DNA from: an uncultured Clostridia bacterium
Lineage (GTDB): Bacteria > Bacillota > Clostridia > Oscillospirales > Ruminococcaceae
Direction: 5' to 3'
Assembly (NCBI GenBank): GCA_944386045.1
Contig: CALWZO010000024.1
Span: 36,114 to 100,113, forward strand
DNA: 64,000 nt
Position numbers and translations under genes: made by a program. Under the pieces are notes generated by a model that worked only from the letters and a program-made list of their open reading frames with translations, searched no databases and was not told where the DNA came from. This document shows, one piece after another, positions 60,577 to 64,000 of the stretch (positions are counted from its first letter, which is position 1; each line of letters begins with the position of its first letter).

Positions 60577-61320
60577 ATGTCATCAGTATCAATGAAACAG
60601 TTGCTCGAGGCCGGCGTACACTTCGGCCACCAGACAAGAAGATGGAACCCTAAAATGGCTAAATACATCTTCACAGAAAGAAACGGTATCTACATCATCG
60701 ACCTGCAGAAAACAGTTAAAATGCTGGACGATGCTTACAACTTTGTAAGAGAAATTTCCGCAGAAGGCGGCGAAATCCTTTTCGTAGGTACAAAGAAACA
60801 GGCTCAGGATGCCATCAAAGAAGAAGCTGAAAGATGCGGCATGCACTATGTAAACGCCAGATGGCTGGGCGGTATGCTGACAAACTACCAGACAATCAAA
60901 AAGAGAATTGCTCGTCTGGAACAGCTGAACAAAATGAAAGAAGACGGCACATTTGACCTGCTGCCCAAAAAAGAAGTTATCAAGCTGGAACATGAAATTG
61001 AAAAGCTGGAAAAATTCATGGGCGGCATCAAAAACATGGGCACACTTCCCAAAGCTATGTTCATCGTTGACACAAGAAAAGAAAAAATCGCTGTAGCCGA
61101 AGCAAGAAACCTGGGTATCCCGGTTGTTGCTATCGTTGACACAAACTGCGATCCGGATGAAGTTGACTATATCATCCCCGGCAACGACGATGCTATCAGA
61201 GCTGTTAAACTGATCGCCGGCGCTATGGCTGACGCTGTAATCGAAGGCCGTCAGGGTGAACAGAATGTTGCTGAAACAGAAGAAGTTGCTGTTGAAGCAG
61301 TTGAAGAAGTAAACGAATAA
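60577..61320 (+). CDS. rpsB: 30S ribosomal protein uS2
   Basis: A 247-residue small-subunit protein. The family start [41 protein letters not shown] and the later [18 protein letters not shown] and [14 protein letters not shown] are all clear. The acidic tail (about residues 228-247, Glu/Val-rich) is typical. ATG at 60577 follows CGGAGG. Codon usage is that of a highly expressed gene. tsf follows after 49 bases. Confidence 0.98.
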   Translation: MSSVSMKQLLEAGVHFGHQTRRWNPKMAKYIFTERNGIYIIDLQKTVKMLDDAYNFVREISAEGGEILFVGTKKQAQDAIKEEAERCGMHYVNARWLGGMLTNYQTIKKRIARLEQLNKMKEDGTFDLLPKKEVIKLEHEIEKLEKFMGGIKNMGTLPKAMFIVDTRKEKIAVAEARNLGIPVVAIVDTNCDPDEVDYIIPGNDDAIRAVKLIAGAMADAVIEGRQGEQNVAETEEVAVEAVEEVNE

Positions 61321-61369
61321 TATATCAGTTAACTGGTTATCAAAATACAATAAATTGGAGGAATTTAAA

Positions 61370-62281
61370 ATGGCATTTACAGCAAGTGATGTTAAAAACC
61401 TTCGTGAACGCACAGGCTGCGGCATGATGGACTGCAAAAAAGCTCTTACCGAAACCAACGGTGATTTTGATAAAGCTATCGAATACCTCAGAGAAAAAGG
61501 CCTGGCTGCTGCTACCAAAAAAGCAGGCAGAATTGCTGCTGACGGTATGGTATATGCAACAGTTGACAAAGAAAAGAAAGTCGGCGTAGTTGTAGAAGTT
61601 AACTCCGAAACAGACTTCGTTGCCAAAAACGAACAGTTCAGAACATTTGTTGCGGAAATTGCTTCTGTTATTTCAGCAGAAAACCCCGCTACAGTTGAAG
61701 AACTGCTGACAAAGAAAATGCCCAACGGCGACACAGTTGAAGCTGCTTTGCAGGAAAAAATCCTGGTTATCGGCGAAAATCTGAAAATCCGTCGTTTTGT
61801 AAGATACGAAGGTCCCTGTGTTGCTTATATCCACGCAGGCGGCACACACGGCGTTCTGGTAAAATTCGAAGTAAGCGACGAAATGTTTGCAAAACCCGAA
61901 TTTGTAACATACGGCCATGATGTAGCAATGCAGATTGCTGCTGCCAACCCCACATACCTGTCCAGAGATGATGTTGAACCTGAAGTTCTGGAAAAAGAAA
62001 AAGAAATCCTGACACAGCAGGCTATCAACGAAGGCAAACCCGCCAACATCGCTGAAAAAATGGTTGCAGGCAGAATTTCCAAATACTACAAAGAAAACTG
62101 CTTGCTGGAACAGCCCTTTGTTAAAGACGACAAACAGTCTATCACAGACTATACAAACGCTACAGCAAAGGCTCTGGGCGGCGACATCAAGATTGTTGCT
62201 TTTACCCGTTACGAAAAAGGCGAAGGTATAGAGAAAAAAGTTGACGACTTCGCAGCTGAAGTAGCCAGCATGACAAAATAA
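61370..62281 (+). CDS. tsf: Elongation factor Ts
   Basis: A 303-residue factor that reloads EF-Tu with GTP. The UBA-like N-terminus VKNLRERTGCGMMDCKKALTETNGDFDKAIEYLREKG and VNSETDFVAKNEQF (the EF-Tu contact region) are typical. ATG at 61370 follows TTGGAGG; a TTG at 61355 lies in front of that site. After the stop come a structured segment and a terminator. Confidence 0.97.
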   Translation: MAFTASDVKNLRERTGCGMMDCKKALTETNGDFDKAIEYLREKGLAAATKKAGRIAADGMVYATVDKEKKVGVVVEVNSETDFVAKNEQFRTFVAEIASVISAENPATVEELLTKKMPNGDTVEAALQEKILVIGENLKIRRFVRYEGPCVAYIHAGGTHGVLVKFEVSDEMFAKPEFVTYGHDVAMQIAAANPTYLSRDDVEPEVLEKEKEILTQQAINEGKPANIAEKMVAGRISKYYKENCLLEQPFVKDDKQSITDYTNATAKALGGDIKIVAFTRYEKGEGIEKKVDDFAAEVASMTK

Positions 62282-62282
62282 T

Positions 62283-62396
62283 TTCAGCTTTTGCCATGTC
62301 CTACCCCCGGGTTGCCCGCGGGATACTCCAAGAGGCAAAACCAATAAGGAAACCCAAGCGGATATAAGGGTAATAAGGACAATAAATAGCAAACTT
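62283..62396 (+). other. Structured segment between tsf and its terminator, not identified
   Basis: TTTTGCC (62289-62295) pairs with GGCAAAA (62334-62340). Inside is a GC-rich hairpin: TACCC and CGGG (62302-62311) with CCCG and GGGATA (62315-62325). Downstream, ACCC and GGGT can pair, and AATAAGGA occurs twice with small changes. No promoter is visible, so it may be the 3' end of the tsf mRNA or a processed small RNA. I match it to no known family. Confidence 0.45.
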
Positions 62397-62430
62397 AAAA
62401 GAGATGCTTTATATGAGCATCTCTTTTTTA
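62397..62430 (+). terminator. Terminator after tsf
   Basis: AAAAGAGATGCT (62397-62408) pairs with AGCATCTCTTTT (62416-62427) and is followed by further T. Confidence 0.85.
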
Positions 62431-62521
62431 TTGCCTTTTGATACCGGCCGCAAGGCTGTTTAGACAATTTTTTTATTTTTGTACATAATCACAATTTTAC
62501 CAGATAAGACCATAATATTCT

Positions 62522-62550
62522 TTACTTTATACATAAAATATAGTAGAATA
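62522..62550 (+). promoter_or_regulatory. Probable promoter of pyrH-frr
   Basis: TTTACT near 62522 and TAGAAT near 62545, about 17 bases apart, in the AT-rich region before pyrH. Confidence 0.55.
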
Positions 62551-62582
62551 TTATAAAATAATGTGTATACGGAGTAGCTATT

Positions 62583-63287
62583 ATGTCTATAAAATATCAA
62601 AGGGTTTTGATTAAGCTGAGCGGCGAAGCCCTGGCCGGCGAAAAAGGTTTTGGCCTGGATTATCCCACAGTTTTGGAAATATGCAAAAATATCAAAGACG
62701 CCCATGACCTGGGCGCAGAAATTGCCATTGTTGTAGGCGGCGGAAACTTTTGGCGCGGCCGTTCCAGCGGCGATATGGAAAGAACCAGGGCAGATCAGAT
62801 CGGTATGCTGGCCACTGTTATGAATGCTCTTTCTGTTGCTGATGCACTGGAAAAGCTGGGCGTGGAAGTAAGGGTGCAGACCGCATTGCAGATGCAGCAG
62901 GTTGCCGAACCTTATATACGCAACAGGGCCACAAGACATTTGGAAAAAGGCAGAGTGGTAATTTTCGCCTGCGGAACAGGTAACCCATTCTTCTCTACAG
63001 ATACGGCGGCAGCGCTCAGGGCGGCAGAAATCAATGCACAGATAATTTTCAAAGCCACCATGGTAGATGGCGTTTATGATAAAGACCCCAAAAAATATCC
63101 CGATGCTGTCAAATATGACACTCTCTCATTTACAAAAGTGCTCAATGAACAGCTTAATGTTATGGACATGACCGCTGCCACAATGTGCCGCGACAATCAT
63201 CTGCCGATACTGGTATTTGACCTGAATGACGGCAATATTGTCAAAGCCTTGCGCGGAGAAACAATCGGAACTTTGGTTATTGAATAA
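62583..63287 (+). CDS. pyrH: UMP kinase
   Basis: A 234-residue amino acid kinase-fold enzyme that makes UDP from UMP. The N-terminal phosphate loop [24 protein letters not shown], and the C-terminal [17 protein letters not shown] are all typical of the hexameric bacterial enzyme. ATG at 62583. It is followed by frr with 13 bases between, the standard order rpsB-tsf-pyrH-frr-uppS. Confidence 0.97.
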   Translation: MSIKYQRVLIKLSGEALAGEKGFGLDYPTVLEICKNIKDAHDLGAEIAIVVGGGNFWRGRSSGDMERTRADQIGMLATVMNALSVADALEKLGVEVRVQTALQMQQVAEPYIRNRATRHLEKGRVVIFACGTGNPFFSTDTAAALRAAEINAQIIFKATMVDGVYDKDPKKYPDAVKYDTLSFTKVLNEQLNVMDMTAATMCRDNHLPILVFDLNDGNIVKALRGETIGTLVIE

Positions 63288-63300
63288 AGGAGATATAATT

Positions 63301-63846
63301 ATGATAAAAGCTTACGAAGACAGAATGAGCCGGGCGGTAAAACACCTGGAGGGCGAATACGCATCCATACGCGCCGGCAGGGCAAATCCCGGTGTACTGG
63401 ACAAAGTTATGGTGGAATACTACGGTGCAGAAACACCTATAAATCAGGTGGCTACTGTTTCAGTGACAGAGGCAAGAACTTTGACTATTCAGCCCTGGGA
63501 CAGAAGCCTGCTGAAAGCTATAACCAAAGCAATCCAGATGTCTGATGTGGGCATAAACCCCATCGATGACGGCGTCAGCATCAGGCTGATTTTCCCGGCC
63601 CCCACAGAGGAAAGAAGAAAAGCCCTGGCAAAAGATGTGTCAAAAATGGCAGAGGATGCCAAAGTAGCCGTAAGGAACATAAGACGCGATGCCATGGACA
63701 AATTCAAAGCAGCCAAAAAGGCCGGAGAACTGACAGAGGACGATCTGAAAAACCTTGAAGAAAAAATTCAGAAAAGCACAGATAAGTTTATAAAGGATAT
63801 CGATGCAGTTGCAGCCAACAAAACCAAAGAAGTTATGGAACTGTAA
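63301..63846 (+). CDS. frr: Ribosome recycling factor
   Basis: A 181-residue protein that splits the ribosome after termination together with EF-G. MSRAVKHLEGEYASIRAGRANPGVLDKVMVEYYG is the family start, and the two long helices at the end (AKDVSKMAEDAKVAVRNIRRDAMDKFK) form the arm. ATG at 63301 follows AAAGGAG. A weak hairpin with T follows (about 63870-63900). Confidence 0.97.
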   Translation: MIKAYEDRMSRAVKHLEGEYASIRAGRANPGVLDKVMVEYYGAETPINQVATVSVTEARTLTIQPWDRSLLKAITKAIQMSDVGINPIDDGVSIRLIFPAPTEERRKALAKDVSKMAEDAKVAVRNIRRDAMDKFKAAKKAGELTEDDLKNLEEKIQKSTDKFIKDIDAVAANKTKEVMEL

Positions 63847-63869
63847 TATATTATCATGTTTATTTTTAG

Positions 63870-63902
63870 AGGGCGTATTGTAACAATATAGCCCTTTAAT
63901 TT
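63870..63902 (+). terminator. Weak terminator-like hairpin after frr
   Basis: GGGC (63871-63874) with GCCC (63891-63894), and TATTGT with ACAATA inside, followed by a broken T-run. It may allow read-through to uppS. Confidence 0.4.
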
Positions 63903-63929
63903 TGTATGGCTTATCAAGGAGAAAATAAA

Positions 63930-64000
63930 ATGGATGGCAGTATCACAATTCCTAAACATATTGGAATTATAATGGACGGAAACGGCAGATGGGCAAAAAA
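63930..64000 (+). CDS. uppS: Polyprenyl (undecaprenyl) diphosphate synthase, N-terminal fragment cut by window end
   Basis: The first 23 residues are visible, ending IPKHIGIIMDGNGRWAK, the signature of cis-prenyltransferases with the catalytic aspartate. The enzyme makes the lipid carrier for cell-wall synthesis. ATG at 63930 follows AAGGAG. The place after frr is the usual one. Confidence 0.93.
   Translation, partial: MDGSITIPKHIGIIMDGNGRWAK

Noticed and set aside
61673..62467. Minus-strand frame across tsf and the structured segment
   Set aside because: It is antisense to tsf, with a Cys/Phe-rich composition typical of reverse reading.
1..64000. Mobile elements, CRISPR arrays, tRNA or rRNA genes
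   Set aside because: I saw no transposase or integrase motifs, no regularly spaced repeats, and no tRNA T-loop signatures in the intergenic gaps. Short tRNA-like folds cannot be fully excluded by eye.

Overview
This window reads as chromosome of a spore-forming, anaerobic member of the Clostridia (Bacillota), most likely from the Oscillospirales/Ruminococcaceae side. The evidence is the gene order and content: spoIIGA-sigE-sigG-ylmC, yqfC-yqfD-phoH-ybeY-dgkA-era-yqzL-recO, SRP RNA-dnaX-ybaB-recR, rplU-rpmA-obg, rpsB-tsf-pyrH-frr-uppS, DUF951-prfA, the M16 pair yfmF/yfmH, a PduL phosphotransacylase and a K+-dependent membrane pyrophosphatase. Shine-Dalgarno sites are strong (GGAGG/GAGGTG), and TTG and GTG starts are common. 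I see no insertion sequence, prophage, CRISPR array, tRNA or rRNA. The base composition looks even throughout, so this is core genome rather than an island.

Layout. 1-4.2 kb: the end of a possible acetyltransferase, then a MATE exporter, mltG and a U32 peptidase in a row. 4.2-7.0 kb (minus strand): an APC permease, a flavodoxin-ferredoxin protein with a textbook promoter and operator dyad, and an unknown protein. 7.2-12.2 kb: pduL, SRP RNA, dnaX-ybaB-recR, and two ACT-domain regulators, one an aspartokinase remnant. 12.3-16.5 kb: yfmF-yfmH-lgt-folD. 16.5-19.7 kb: L21 leader, rplU, rpmA, obg, mrnC and an HD-domain protein. 19.7-21.1 kb: DUF4364 (minus) and a transaldolase-like aldolase. 21.1-30.5 kb: a ten-gene Mrp/Mbh-type cation antiporter operon with four ND2/4/5-like subunits and no hydrogenase. 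30.5-38.6 kb: an S1-domain protein (minus), then DUF951-prfA-sua5-coaE-slt-M18 peptidase, then hppA. 38.7-41 kb: a BlaI/BlaR1-like pair. 41.2-46.2 kb: rlmD, an orphan sugar-binding-like lipoprotein and an AraC regulator on the minus strand, divergent from galactokinase. 46.2-55.3 kb: a ylbJ-like gene and a small Cys protein on the minus strand, then the long yqfC-to-mutS2 run. 55.4-64 kb: a second MATE exporter, the sporulation sigma cluster, a lipoprotein, and rpsB-tsf-pyrH-frr-uppS, cut by the window end.

How the genes work together. Translation and cell-envelope housekeeping dominate. Sporulation is represented by the mother-cell (SigE) and forespore (SigG) sigma factors and by the YqfC/YqfD and YlbJ-like proteins. 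Ion energetics are unusually well represented: a multi-subunit antiporter plus a probable Na+-pumping pyrophosphatase suggest a sodium-based energy economy.

The most unusual signals are: (1) the Mbh-ordered Mrp operon whose last antiporter-like subunit has lost all three key lysines; (2) an L27 gene that encodes the already trimmed protein, together with absence of the Prp protease gene from its usual place; (3) a BlaR1-like sensor with an unfamiliar outer domain and no target gene beside it; (4) sigG with no ordinary start codon; (5) several promoters that overlap perfect DNA dyads, each different, which point to dedicated repressors.
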